Below are positions 1 through 12,423 of a DNA stretch of 64,000 nt, piece by piece. Within the stretch, counting starts at the first letter, position 1, and the number at the start of each line of letters is the position of its first letter. The position numbers were made by a program, and so were the translations under genes. This DNA comes from Amborella trichopoda (Eukaryota > Streptophyta > Magnoliopsida > Amborellales > Amborellaceae): contig NW_006499781.1 in the NCBI RefSeq assembly GCF_000471905.2, forward strand, positions 453,043-517,042. The letters run 5' to 3'. The notes beneath the pieces were generated by a model. The model worked only from the letters and a program-made list of their open reading frames with translations, ran no database searches and was not told the DNA's origin.

Positions 1-522
1 GCCTGTTATAGCCGTTCCCAGCTGTAATGAACATCTCTCTTAATCATCACTTTTGTTCTTTTACTTCATGTGCTGACAAGCTGTGTGTGTGTGTGTGTGT
101 TATAGGCTGTATGCTGTGATACCTTTGTCACAGAAGCAGTATGATAAATGCCTTCTAAAAAATGGAATGTGTGTTATGTGCATGTAGGAGAATCCAACAA
201 ACCAACATGCTATACAAGTGTATCAGCATGCAAGACACATACAGGCACGGGAATCTGTGTCGACATCCTTGTCTGAAGCGCTTCATTTTTTGGATTTGCA
301 AACATGTTATGTCTGCTATTTGGACACCCAAGTCCACAGATCGGATGAACAAGACATGCATGTCTGTTTTGTGAGACACACTTGTCCGTATTATGCACAT
401 ATGTCCATTTTGTAAGAAACGGGGGCTCTTCTCATATCATCATTCTTATAAATTCGACATGCATGTCTTTTGATTTGTAGCACAATGTTTTTATCTTTTA
501 ATTAATTTTATTATTAAAACAG

Positions 523-605
523 TTGTTGGAGGAGAGGTCGTTGAAGGTTCAGGTTACTCCACAACTAAGGAGATCATTATAGGAGGATGTGATTTAAGTC
601 TTTAA
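523..605 (+). CDS. Possible terminal exon of an unrecognised upstream gene
   Basis: After a T-rich tract ending in an AG at 521-522, one frame reads 27 codons to a TAA at 603-605. The peptide includes GEVVEGSGYSTTKEI and ends GGCDLSL. The exon would enter with two bases of a split codon. The composition looks protein-like and differs from the AT-rich flanks, and the sequence before it has a plausible polypyrimidine tract. I do not recognise the family, and I found no convincing preceding exon in the 522 bases available. The following ~290 bases could be a 3' UTR. It may equally be a chance reading frame. Confidence 0.3.
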
Positions 606-1289
606 AAATTCAAAGCTTGTGCTCAAGACTTTCTTCTTTCCTCCTAGAAAGGAGGATGAACTCATTTGGGGACCCTAGAGGCATCCTCACTTGGAGTGAG
701 GAGGTTAATTCAGCTGCAAGCAAAGTGTGGATGATCCCTGGCCCACAGAAATGCGAGCAGCAAGAGTGGGGCATTCTCGTTATTGACTTAAAACTTTTTC
801 TTATACTTTTTATTACAAATGCCTGGATCCTGGCTTTACATGTGCTGTTGTATACACGCAACCATCATGAAAGAGGAAATACATCATGAAAAGAAAACAA
901 AAACAACACCCAAGACCAACATTGCTGCCATTTTCTCACAAAACAAACACAAACTAAAATAGAACTTCAGCAAGAAACATAAACCATGAGAGTTGCCTAG
1001 GATTGTCCTCATGGACATGCATGATCATCTTGAATTAATGGCGCACCAGAAGTCAGATAAAGTTGTTCAAGTCTTCTTGGGAATCAAACAGCTAGGGACA
1101 AGAAAAAATTAGATCCTTCACCTTGTAGAGTTTTTCCTTTTTCAGGGTTTCTCTCTTTCTCACACACGCCTAGTCCCCCTCTCAGTCATGGCCTATCTCT
1201 AACCTCTTTATGTTCTTTATCACAAGGAAAATATTCACATGATATGTATTTGAGAGTCTCATTTTGTTTTAGGATATGACTATGCCTTC
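606..1289. other. Non-coding stretch, possible 3' UTR of the 523-605 exon
   Basis: No frame here looks like a real protein. The GC content of the first ~180 bases is slightly higher than that of the surroundings, as expected if they were transcribed downstream of the candidate exon. Nothing else is identifiable. Confidence 0.3.
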
Positions 1290-2720
1290 TATTAGGAGAT
1301 CTGTGGGGTGAGTGATATCTTTAGTCTCGTCCCTTCATTCTTATATCAGCCATTAAGATTTAAGAATGAGATTGCTCCGTTATCCCTTAATCCATGCTGT
1401 TTTAATCCAAAATGAATTCCTTTTCTCCAAATGGATTCATTAAAGTCTTCCCCATGCCTTTAGAATTCAAGAACCTTGGCTAGAGATTCCTTTCTCTAAA
1501 ATATTGATCCTTCTAAAAGAATCCTCAAAACCTTTTTAATTCTGAATGAAGATATGAAAAGAAAGTAAGTGAAAATTATATGGGATGCCCACGTGCTTTA
1601 GAAATTTTAAAAAATTTTGCAGAATAAAATAATAAGGGCTTAGTGTCATGTGGACCTATGGCCAATGGGGCCCACGTAATGCACATGAATCACGTGCTCT
1701 TATGTGCCCGGCCCATTGCAAGCCCCAAAAATTTAATACCAAATTAGTCCTTTGTATAGGAAAAACTTTCTCATTGATCCTCATCTCCTTTAAAAGCTAT
1801 TATATTAGAATTTTAAAGTGACTCTTGAGAAAAGAAAAACTTATTTGATCTCTTAACAAAGTGCAAATCAGATGTTCTTAAAAATATTGGAAAACATGAA
1901 AGAGTGAATATGCCAGGGGATAATGCATAAGCTTAGAAGTAGGCACTCCATGTTTGCAAATCATGCAATCACACTTTCTCAAATCAACCCAAAAGAGTCT
2001 ATGACTCATCTGTTTCTCTTATAGGGGATCATAATTGGCTTATTAAAGTTAGCCAAGATATGGATAGACTATAAGTGTGCTATGCACTCAGGTGCCCTCC
2101 AAGGACCTGTTATGTCACCTAGACATTTACATAACTCCAGGTGTGGGGGTACTTTCACAATCACACATTCTTGGGTCTCCCAAGGTTCCCAAAGATGTAG
2201 CTATCATGCGAGCATGCTGTAAAGGTGGTGTGTTGAGGTTTTGACCCTTGCCCTCAGGAGCGTCTATACCCTCAAGCAGGTGTGCATATTCCTCCTACCT
2301 CAGGTGAGCAGGTGTGCTCGTCTGACCACAACAAGGGATGACCTATAAACCCATTTCCTTGTTGCAGTAGACCTCATACTTCTTTGGAGCTGAAGGTCCC
2401 TGTGTTTGCAACTCATCAACTTATGTGTACCCAGCATACCATAGTGAGAGCCCTAGGGCAACTCATGCTTCTAAGTTCTATGCTCATGAGGCCCTCTTGG
2501 CCATAAATCCCATTGGTCCCTCATGGACCAATCCACACTCCCACGTAAATTGGGTTTTCTCTCTTTGTTTCATTAATGGTACGTGTACCTACATTGGATA
2601 ATATACGAGCCAAGGCCTTTAAAGGCCACAAAGAGCTAACAATAAGACCCGAGCATTTTCTTGCTTAATAGTACTAGGAACAGTGCTCACTGTTGACAAT
2701 GTGATGAAGCAAGGTGTGCC
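1290..2720 (+). repeat. Old dispersed repeat, diverged copy 1
   Basis: This stretch resembles 19.7-21.2 kb in the same orientation. Shared blocks include a 'ggggtgag...gtc...atcagccat' segment, a block of GGGCCCAC-type words near 1660 and 20060, and a segment around 2030-2110 matching about 20520-20600 ('gattggtccatcaaagctagccaag', then 'cc[t]tccaaggac'). No coding capacity is visible. It is probably a fragment of an old LTR-type or other high-copy element. Boundaries are approximate. Confidence 0.4.
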
Positions 2721-5700
2721 ACTTACTAATATACGCATGCTTTTATTAAAAGCCAATTCTGAAATTATGACCTCCCCCCCGGGGGGAGAAATAGTATTTT
2801 ACTAGACAAATTTTTACTTTGTTGGTGGGTTTATTTGATTTGTAATGATTAAACCACCCACTGTGGAGAGTCTATTCATGCAGTTTTTTCCCTCACCATT
2901 GCATGATGTATCTATTCTAGTAGCTGCTAACACTGTTGCATTCAGTGACTGGTTTTCTAACTTTAATAAAAGCCGAGGAGTGGAAATTATCAAGAAAACA
3001 TGAGCTGTAGTCACCTTGTTGGCGAGAACTAGGAAGGAAGTAAGGGGTTTATTGATTAAGGAATTCGAAACCAAGTGGAAGGGTGCTCAAAGAAAGCGGA
3101 TACAAGCAGTGGAAACCCCCTCCTTAAGGTACGCTCAAGCTGAACTTTGATTGGAGCCCCAAAGGAACCGAGGCTTTGAAGGGATGAGGGATATATGAAC
3201 TACTAGGGCAGAATACTTGTGACATACTCTAGGCCTCTTCGAGCAATATCTCTGCGAATTGGGCTTTTAATGGAATTGTTGTGGAGGGAGGCTTTAGTAA
3301 TGTAGTTGCATAGGTGAGTGGAAAGGAATCTTGGCCTTGGAAACTTTAGTGTTTCTGAAGAAATTTGGGAACTTGCCATGAATGTATAAGACCTTTGGTC
3401 ATATATGAAGAGAGTCTAATGAAGAGGCAAGCTCTCTTGAAGAAGAGAAGAGGGGGGGGGGGGGGGGTTTGGCTTAAACATGAGCTGACAATTGCCATAT
3501 TTTGAAAGTGGTTGCAAATAGCGCCATTGAGATTTTGTGTAATCTTGATACTCACTTTTGCAAATGGAGGGATAAATATACTTGTTACATTCAGGAAAAA
3601 TGTGGCACATAGTGAATCCTCAACATACGTTACTTGCAATCCAAACCAAAACAAATAGACAACAATCCAATCAACATAAACCACACAACCATGTTCAATT
3701 TAAATGAGAGAGTGTTGTCTCAAATGGAGGATGTACGGAGAGAGAAGATTGATTGCTAGAAGCTCAAAGAATTTGAGGTCAATCTTATTCAAAACAAATG
3801 AACAGTATCTTCCTTTGGGTTCCCCCCCGAATGTCATTATCTTGGATTCTGTTGCCTGATGTGGCATGCTCAGACCTATTACATGACCGCATATGGTTGA
3901 TATTATAGTGATGGATGCCATTGTATAGATACGGTACAGGGTAATTGCAGACGTCTTTCTGACGTGTTCTCATACCTCTAGAAGAGGTGAAGATACACTA
4001 ACCTTTGTTTAACATGTACAAAGTTGGGGAATTAAGAGAGATTTTGTGGGTGTTATGGAAGCATTTATCATGCGCTTCTTGAAACCTTAGGATCCTACAT
4101 TGAGGTTCAATCTAACTATGATATTCGATACTATAGTTACCCTTTCTCCCAAAAAGAAAAAAAAAAGGCTCCATTCTTTTGTAGTGTTACGTTATTTCTA
4201 TATTTCTAATAATCGATGGAGTTATATAAAATCACTATATTACATGTGCATGCATGCTTATATATACACTCGCACAATTATAGGGATTCTCAAACCTTAA
4301 GATCCTTAACAACACTTCAAAATACAAAGTTTAAGGTTAGAATGTGGGCATATATCCTGAATAAATATTTTTTAGTAAAAAATTGTTTTTATATTGCTAG
4401 CTTGGTCATTAAGTAAGGGCATGCGAGACATTATCAATAAAGAGGAGTAACTTTGTCATGTAAACAAGGACACGATTAAAATTTTTACTAGAAAAACTGG
4501 GGTATTTGATCTAATAAAGTTCTGGGGGACTTACTTCGAAAATGCCATTGTACTTTTGAGAAAATTTTAAATGAACCATTACTTAATGATTAAGCTACCT
4601 GTGAAAGCATCACTTTACCTAAAAGTAGTGACATTTTGGTAAATACAGCCTTCACAATCCATTCTAACCTGAACATCTGTTTTTTGAGGGTTACTAAGTA
4701 AAGACAGCCCATGTGCATGTGTGTGTGTGTGTTGTTTTGATTTAATCAATTCCATAAGGTAATTTAGTTGCTTCATTAGAAAAACTAAAAATAAAGGTAC
4801 TTTTATAGTTCCACCATTGAGGCTATAATCTTTGATGACATGCATACACGCAGCTATCTATTAAGCATATAGAGAACAATATCAGTAAATTGTTCCCATT
4901 TTAAATTTATTTATTTTTTATTATTTTTATAACTGTTAATTGTTGTTTCCCATTTTAAGGGTTGTTGAATGACATCTAATCATTCTCTCAAAAAAAAAAG
5001 AAAGTGTTATTCTGTCCAATTTTGAGTGAATGAGCATCACACTTCTTGCATCATTGTCTGCATAATGTAGCTCGCATCCGTCCCCCAAAAGTGGGATGAC
5101 GTGGTGCTCCTCGAATCTCCAATTTCTCTTAAACCTGACGGGAAAGTATATCTAGCAAGGAATAGGTCGGGCACTTTCCTGGCACATATGGGTTTGCCAC
5201 CTTCTTTATGATTTGTGTTTGACGAGTATCTTAGTTCTCTGCATCCATAAGGGTTTCCTTCGACTTTTTAGTCCTGCATCTCACCAGCCTGAGCGTCATT
5301 ACCTGGTGAATCAATCCAGCTTTGTTTCCTGCCTTCTTTCAGCCCTTTGGTCTTTGGGTAGTTTACTCTTTCCCGTGATCTACTCTCTTGTTATCTGTGG
5401 TTCATGCCCGCATTTTCCATTTAATGACTATTATAATCACCTTTTTTATAAAATTATTTGGTATCTGTGATACCTGTGATTTGTGCTAGTTGTAAATTTT
5501 GGTTTGGATGATGTGGCTTATGTAATTGCTCAAGACTAAGTCAATTTTTTTGAGTTTAAGATTATCTATGGAAATTCATGTATGATTACTTGTTCCTAGG
5601 ATCTGCGGTTTGGTTTGCAAGGTTTCCCGTTGTAATGCTGGTTTAATTTTTGTACCCAGTAAAAAACTTCTTTGGTTGTGGTGTTTATGCTCTTATACGT

Positions 5701-5765
5701 TGTGTGAGCTATCTGTAGCAATATTAGTGACGCATCTGTTTCTGTCATTTGTCAACTCTTTGCAG
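2721..5765. other. Non-coding DNA upstream of the host gene
   Basis: No exon could be supported here, although the first exon or exons of the 5.8-23.4 kb gene should lie in or before it. It contains a perfect C/G palindrome at 2773-2787, a G16 run at 3452-3467 and a short (TG)n near 4715-4732. The listed frames are short and lack protein-like composition. Confidence 0.4.
3452..3467 (+). repeat. Poly-G homopolymer (G16)
   Basis: Sixteen consecutive G residues follow a GA-rich stretch. This is a polymerase-slippage-prone tract whose length may not be exact in the assembly. Confidence 0.9.
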
Positions 5766-6100
5766 GTCTTTATGGCCTCAAATCTGAGGTTCATGACATT
5801 TCCAAGTACATGAGTGACATGTCACTGAAAGCTCTTGTAAATGGTAGTTGCAAAAGTGGTGAAGTATCCAAATTTAAAATGAAGCAAAGCAGTAATGCAA
5901 ACGAAAATATTCTCCTCTCAGTCAAAGAAGCTTGTGCTATTCTTGCTCCAACTCTGCAGTCTGGAGCTACTGATGGATTCGATACTCGTTGTGACGGAAA
6001 GGCCCATCTATCTCCCCTGACCTGTGGTCTTCAAGCTGCACATGAAAACGATTTTGATGTCAAATCAGAAGCTAAGGAAGCATCTTCATCAGAAGGAAAG
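5766..6100 (+). CDS. Host gene, internal exon a (unknown function)
   Basis: The acceptor is CAG at 5763-5765. Read with a split first codon, the frame starts LYGLKSEVHDISKYMSDMSL and stays open for 111 codons to SSSEGK. The part from the in-frame ATG at 5810 is only a sub-frame, because the open frame continues upstream of it to the acceptor, so 5810 is not assumed to be the start. The peptide is hydrophilic and rich in Ser, Lys and Glu, with no signal peptide or membrane segment. Its last codon AAG abuts AG|GCAAGT, a GC-type donor, and joins in frame to the exon at 6209. I do not recognise the protein. The 5' exon or exons are not identified. Confidence 0.7.
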
Positions 6101-6208
6101 GCAAGTTATTTGCACATTTTCTTTTTCTCATGTATGACGGTTTTCAAGTCATGCTCTTTGACTAGACACACATATTCATGATCCTATGTCTTTGTCTTGG
6201 GATTGCAG
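6101..6208 (+). other. GC-AG intron, 108 bp
   Basis: The donor AAAG|GCAAGTT fits the strong consensus of GC-type U2 introns, and the acceptor is TTGCAG|G. The only nearby GT (in 'caagtt') would leave a premature stop after the join, while the GC site keeps the frame (SEGK|ELFDH). The intron is AT-rich and of usual plant size. Confidence 0.7.
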
Positions 6209-7019
6209 GAGCTATTTGATCACTCAGAAGCATTGCATACTCTGATGTATAACCTGCAACTATGTGAACCCCAAGAGTTTCTTCAACGTTTAGCACTTCC
6301 ACAGGTCAAGACCTTGGACTCCCTTCTATCACAAGCACCTACTACTGCAGATTTTCAGAGAGTTCCTGATCAGTTTTCAGGCGTACCAACATCTCTGGGT
6401 GCTAGTTTACCGCCTTTTCCTTGGTCATTGACTCCTAACGTGACATGTAAACCAAGTTCTGATCCCAACAAATCATCTGCAAATAAGAACACTTTTCAAC
6501 GTAGATGGATCAGAATAGGAGCCAATAACAAATGTTCTTCACACCTTGATTCAAAGCCATGTGAACGCATTGGTGTATCATCAAAGTTACAAATAGTTGA
6601 TGGTCCCATTGAAGTATCCGATGGTGTTATTAAATGCACTCCATCATCACAAATCTTTGATCAAATTGATCAAAATGAGGGTCTTAATACTTCTAGCTCT
6701 TGTGATCCATCAGATGCATGTTTTGCAGAGAGGCATTTGAATTCCTGGAACAATCCTTATTCTACATCTTGTTGGAACAAGCATTTTCACTTTGGAGCCA
6801 ATGATTCTCATGACATGAAGAACCATCATGGAAATGAGCAATTCTGTATGGGAAAGGGTTCAATCTCTCAAAAAATTGAGAACATTTTTCTTTCTACATC
6901 AAAGTCAAAATTGCCGAAGCCTGAGTATACTCATGGTGCTTCCACTTCTCCATCTAAATTTGCTGCTGATGGATGTGATCTGGGACCAGATAAAAACTCC
7001 AAACATGTTTATAGAGATG
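6209..7019 (+). CDS. Host gene, internal exon b (unknown function)
   Basis: The frame continues from exon a as ELFDHSEALHTLMYNLQLCE and runs about 270 codons. An N-terminal part (residues ~1-60 of this exon) looks helical and includes EFLQRLALPQVKTLDSLL. A low-complexity region rich in Ser, Asn, Lys and His follows, with FQRRWIRIG near residue 100. The proposed donor is at 7020 (GAT G|GTACTA). It leaves phase 1, which matches the TG that opens the exon at 22888 and creates a Val codon at the join. The open frame runs on to about 7126, but those residues are intron-like (hydrophobic, T-rich). No catalytic motif or known domain is recognised. Confidence 0.7.
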
Positions 7020-7744
7020 GTACTAATAAGCTCTTCAAACAGTTGACAGTTCTTAATTTAAGATTTTGCCTTGTTTTGCTTCGGTTTAGCTTTTATTTCA
7101 TGGTTTGGACTCTAGAATTGAAATAATGGTTTGTGAAGATATCTGAATGATTCCTGATCAATTTTTTGACTAATTATATTGCTTAGTTTAGGAGCTTTAG
7201 TGTCACATTTGGACAAGCAGAATGTAAATGCATCATATGAGATGTTTAATTGTTTTATTATTTGGAAGCTATCTCATCTAGTAGGTGTATAGTTTACTAC
7301 CTGAATATATTGTTGCACAACCTTGAGATATAAAACTCTTCTTCTCTTGGTTAAGGTTTTTATGCATTTATAGCATATAAAGTATTGATTGTGGCATGAT
7401 TTACCTTCTTCATTCCAAGGACAAATCTGTTTTCTGTTTTTGAAATTTTTGTTGGTGTATTTTTATCATTGAAGTATGTTGATAAGTGTTTTTATTTATT
7501 AAGACTGAATATAGTAGTTAAGGTAGCATGAAGCCCATGTCCTTGTTATTAAATTACTCCAAGATTAGCTAGTTTGGCTGCCACATTTTAGACTTCCTTG
7601 GAATATGGTCTCACTCTGCAACCTGAACTTACAGCGGTGATTTGTTATTTATTTCTGTAGTGGTTATATAATTATATGCATACACATGCACAAAAAAATT
7701 CTTTTCTATTTTTGAAATTGAAAAATAGTCCCCTATATTTCATA

Positions 7745-8111
7745 GTTTACACTAGGTCCCATCTTTTGCGAGCATAAAGAGTATTTAATCTTATATCTTT
7801 CTTTATACATCGAATTAAGGTCAAATTTGGAATGTCCATGCTTCTCATGTATTACACACCTATAAAAACTATTAAAAAGAATAACTCTAAATAAGAAATG
7901 ATGAAAATACTCCTAAAGCATTCAGGGGTGTTTCTTTTAGGGTGTTTTGGTAATTTTATTTATATCAATTTTTTTTGTAAAATAAGTTTTACAGGTGTGT
8001 GATGGTGCGAAGTATGAGCATTCCAAATTTGAGCATAATCTGATATATAGAGAAAAAGATAAAAATAAATTATACTCTATGCTTTCAAAAAGTGGGACTT
8101 GAGTGGATAAA
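7745..8111. mobile_element. MITE with inverted ends (family N-like)
   Basis: The left end (aggtcccatcttttgcg, then agcataaagagta) is the inverted counterpart of the right end (tactctatgct, then ttcaaaaagtgggactt). The ~360-bp core is AT-rich and contains the 'aaaatact/cccct' block also seen in the elements at 28.8, 43.6 and 48.1 kb. There is no coding capacity. A clear target-site duplication was not found, so the exact ends are uncertain. Confidence 0.5.
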
Positions 8112-8240
8112 AACGGCAACCGGCAAAGGGAATTCTCTAGTCAGATTTGTATGTGATTCCAAAAGGCAATTTATGTGGGAGTAGCTGACCCATTGCTACA
8201 AAATGATGGCGGTGCTCTTCCTAGATGCAGTGCTCAAAAG

Positions 8241-8821
8241 CAAGGTTTCAAAAAATGCCAGGCTGCCCTTAGGCAGCTGGCCTGGCGCTCAGCGCCTAGG
8301 CGGGCACCCTGTAGTACAAGTTCCATATATATATATATATAAAATATTTGTGTCAATTTTGTAATTTATTGCATTTGATTATTGTAACATATTTTTTAAT
8401 ATACAAACATATGACATATCGCATGTTTTGAATAAACTTGTTCAAAGTTTCAAAATTTAAACCATACAAAATTTAAAAGTTTAATAGGATATGTATTAGT
8501 AATAGTCTTCAACTCTCCATAATACATAATAAGTGAAAAAATTTAGGAAGGTTCTTCAAACCACAAAAAATACTTTTGATTCTCAGAAATAGGTATAGCT
8601 AAGACATTAAGGGTTTATGGAATTGTTCTTTTAACTTTAGGGGTTGAAAATAATCTCCATTACCTATTTAAACCTTTTTTGGGGGGTCAAAATTACCCCC
8701 TTTTCCCTTTTGGGTATCATAAAAATAAAGAAAAAAAAGCCCATGTCCTGGGGCGCCCGCCCAGGTACATCCGCCCGTATGTGCGGCGCCTAGGCGTCGG
8801 GCGGACCGTTTTTTGAAACAT
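8241..8821. mobile_element. Mutator-type MITE with perfect 10-bp TSD
   Basis: A ~581-bp segment is flanked by perfect direct repeats TGCTCAAAAG (8231-8240 and 8822-8831). The ends are inverted: the left has ggtttcaaaaaatg, and the reverse complement of the right has tgtttcaaaaaacgg. Both subterminal regions are GC-rich and contain the palindrome CGCCTAGGCG (near 8296 and 8790), while the core is AT-rich. A 9-11-bp TSD with TIRs is typical of Mutator-like (MULE) elements. No ORF is present, so it is non-autonomous. It lies inside the long host-gene intron. Confidence 0.75.
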
Positions 8822-8831
8822 TGCTCAAAAG

Positions 8832-10700
8832 AGGCGGAAGATGCAAAAGCATATGCTACATACGGTCACCCGCAACACCCTTCTTGTCTAGAGCATCGTT
8901 GCTTGTGTTGGACTCATCATGTGTGCCTGAAGGTCACTTGTAGAAGCTTGCAAAGGTCAAATATAATGTCAAATTATGGCTTTGATCTTCATTGAATTGG
9001 GACAATTTAGAGGCCCAAAGAATGGCATTTTCGGATCTCCCTCTACAATTTAGGAGTTATTTGAGGAGGGAAATAGTCTCGGCCATTGTTCACTCAAGAA
9101 TGCCCCTGGGCCATGAAAATGAGAGTAGAGTATGGCTTGAGGCGTTTCTATAGTTATCCTGAAAGCCAGGCGGACCCAGGTTTCCTAAGGAACATACATC
9201 TAAGTTGAGTTTGATCCATTGGAGATCAGGTGGCTTCTATAGACTAAATCTTGGTATTCTTTTTGGCTTGAAGTTTAGGATAGCCTTCTGCTGAGGATAT
9301 CCTAAGGTGGCTCAAAGCCCCTGTTGGAACTCATTTTGATCAACAACATGCGCTATGTTTCCCAAAACCCAATTGCTCTCTCAAACTTGAACTTGACGTG
9401 GAGCACGCGAGCATTCGATATCAAGCTGTTCCTGCGTTGATCGGTTGACAGAGGGGGTTTGCCCCGTATGTTTTTGAACAATAGTAGTGCTATTGAACAA
9501 TAGTAGTGCTTTTTCTTATTATTATTATATCACAACAGCCAACCAAAAGAATGCTTACCCTACTGGAGCGAGACTTTTTTTTTATTACTAAAAGATAAGT
9601 GGGATCAATGGTGCGTTATACCACGTGGGAAGAAAAATATATTCCAATATTTACTTCTTTTGATCTGCGGATCCTTCTTCAGGTTGAAACTGAACTAACT
9701 AAACCCCATGTCTCCCCGCTAAGATAACATAAGCAAACTCACCGTAGAGATATATGGCGAAAGTCTTGCTTTTCCTTTTGGAACCTGAAGTGTACCTTCT
9801 ACCTATGAGGCTAAAGATAGCTTTTATAGGGGTCTCGTATGGTTGATTGGCTGCCTGATAGAGCTGATGATCAACCATTCAGGGAGAGCAAATGATGAAC
9901 CAGATAACGTTATGGCCACATAAACCTCATAAAAAAAGGGAGTTTCGAGCGGCTATTTTAGCTTACGTGTTATGTTTCCCTGGTAATCCACCCTTCGATA
10001 CCAGAGATGACTCCTCCGCCAAAACATTTAGGTTTGAGGTTATTTGGAAGAGGTTCAGATAGAGAGCGTCCAATATAGAATTGCTGATCCACAGGTCTTT
10101 TTAAAAGTGGACTCTATTTCCTCTCTTTACTATGAACTGCACATGCACCATGATGAACTGCATATGCACCATGAATATCTGGCAGCTTGCCCATGTGCTA
10201 TTCCAAGCACTGGTTGTTGATCTGTGGCTTAGGGAACCATAGAGAATGAACAACCTTGTATTTCTTGGGGGGCCACAACTTGCCGGAGTTGCCCCTGATG
10301 GGTGGTGAACAGCCATCTACACTTTTAAAGAGGTAAAACTATGGTAATACCCTATCCTCCACCACTTTTTCGTTTAGAAACATTCTCCCAGTAAGCTAAG
10401 TGGAATTTGTGTGTCCCACTCAACCCAAACCATAGAAAATTCTTCATTAAGCTCTCTATTCATATTTAAGTACCAACAAAGGCAGGTGTGTTGAAAAGGA
10501 ACATTTGGAAGATGGGGATGTTTGATAGAGTCACCTTGATAAATGTTGTACGCACCCCCAATTATAGAAATCTCCCTTGCCAGGCAGCCGTGTTCAAATC
10601 TCTCTGTGATGGGACCCACAACTATTTATTGTGACTGACCAATCAAAGAGGGATCCCAAGGTATTTTTTAGGGCACTAAATTGAGCCCACAGCATTGTAC
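8832..10700 (-). pseudogene. Decayed LINE reverse transcriptase remnant (minus strand)
   Basis: Read on the minus strand with frameshifts, 10380-10620 gives blocks typical of the C-terminal half of plant L1-type reverse transcriptase: a 'LTLI..(V)TLSNIPIFQM'-like block, then 'LMKNFLWFGLSG' and 'HKFHLAYW'. Downstream (towards 9.0 kb) is degraded sequence of similar composition. All frames contain stops and shifts, so it is inactive. The outer limits are not defined. Confidence 0.5.
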
Positions 10701-12390
10701 CGTTGGTACGTCACAAAGACTCTCCTATTCTACACAAGTATCCATTAGTTTGGCATTCACCATGTTTATTTTCATTCTTATGGAGACTTAAACATATCAT
10801 TCGTGTACTGGAGATGGGCGATCTTAGGGACGATTTCTAGGGGATTGAAGCCTCTAAGGATACCCTACCGTTTCAAATTTGATATGGACCTACGAAAGAC
10901 TTCCGCTGCATTACAAATAAAAAAGGGGGAGAGAGGATTTCTTTGTCTTAGCCGCTTGGAGGAAGGGAATATCCATTGGGGGCTTTCTTTATGAGAACGA
11001 AAAGTATGGAGAGGAAATACATCCGATCATCCAAGTCTGTCGTTTTTCCTCAAATTACATTTCGACCATGACTTTGTCTAATACAAAGCAATTCATGTAG
11101 TCATAAGCCTTCTGCCAGTATAGCATGGTCACTAGGTTGGAGACCTTTGCTTGGTTTCTAGATTGAAGGTCTTCTTGAACCACAAGGGCTATGTCGAGAA
11201 TTTGCCTGTTCTAGATGAAGGCACTCATGTTTGGGGAAATGACAGAGGGTTTGGTATTTTTTTAATACTCTCTCTACTAGGCTCCATTGGGTTGGGTAAA
11301 CTCCCATGATCCATCTGGTAGTGTTGATGGAGTATTCTTCTTTATGACCCCAAAAAACTGTTAGTTGGTATAAGCACTCCCAGGGCCATAAGCTTTAGTC
11401 CTCACCAATGGTATCGAGACCAGACTGGTCATTAAATTGCCATGGCTATTGATAAGACAAGATAGTCACCTGTGCACTCCGTTTTCAAAATATTATAGGG
11501 AAACATGAAAGAAAGCTGCGGAAACCCGTTTGAACCGGCGGGTCCAACTGATTTGAACCAATTGATTCAACTTTTCGATGGTGATTTGGACCATCTATTG
11601 GTCTATCTGGTTGGTTATAGGTCCGGTTACAAGATTCATTATAGTTCAGGTTCCCAGTTCAATTGGTTGCACTAGTGTCTTCAGTCTAGTCTCAATAACA
11701 TTTGTTCTCTCCATAGTTACAGGGATCTTCTAAGGTCGTTTCCGCTCCAGATCTTGTTCTGGTGCTCCAAAACGCAAGATCTCGATTTTGGGCTATTCCT
11801 TGATATTAAGGATCTCGATCGGAGAGATCTCAATCCTATGTCACCCCGACCTCTATACCAAAAATCATCGTTTCATGAGTAAGCGGAATCACGATTCCAG
11901 CAACATGGAATTGATATTCCATGCTTTGGGTGCGAGTTTCAATGGCATATTTTTTTGGTTCATATAAAATGGAGTGTGGCTCTCCATTTTTTTATGACTA
12001 CATACTTTTTAAATGCCATGATTTCCTATATATTTTATAGTTCACCACCTTACTCATGTTGTGAATTGTGACTTGTGTCTAGTTTCAAAGAAAGGCCACA
12101 AGAGAGGGCAAGGAGAGAGAAGGAAGAAGTTGGATTGAAATGCAAAGTATAGTCGCGTTGTGGTTCTGTTGAGGAAGGAGGTCACGAAGAATATGCTAAA
12201 CTTCCTTGGGGCTAGTTCATTGGGCGAATACTAAATTAGAAATGTTGAAATGGGAAATCTAATGACTATTGAGAAAGGCTATCATAGGTATCGTATGAAT
12301 TAAGATAGTATATTACACCACAAATGGGATGTTTATTAAATTTGGTAGTTAAAAAAAGGTTCCTTCACTGAAAGTGTAGGATTGCTTTTG
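10701..12390. other. Intron sequence with no recognised feature
   Basis: There are no long frames with protein-like composition. A short plus-strand frame at 10803-10994 is unrecognised. Part of this stretch may be more of the decayed LINE to its left. Confidence 0.3.
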
Positions 12391-12423
12391 AGAAATGCTT
12401 CCTCTCTTCCCCTCTAGGTGCGA

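Noticed and set aside
155..415. Overlapping frames on both strands at the left edge
   Set aside because: They are short, overlap in several frames and have Cys/His-rich composition typical of random TG-rich DNA. No splice signal or motif supports them.
5810..6181. Free-standing 123-codon gene starting at ATG 5810
   Set aside because: The open frame extends upstream to a splice acceptor and the last ~27 codons lie in the GC-AG intron, so it is an internal exon.
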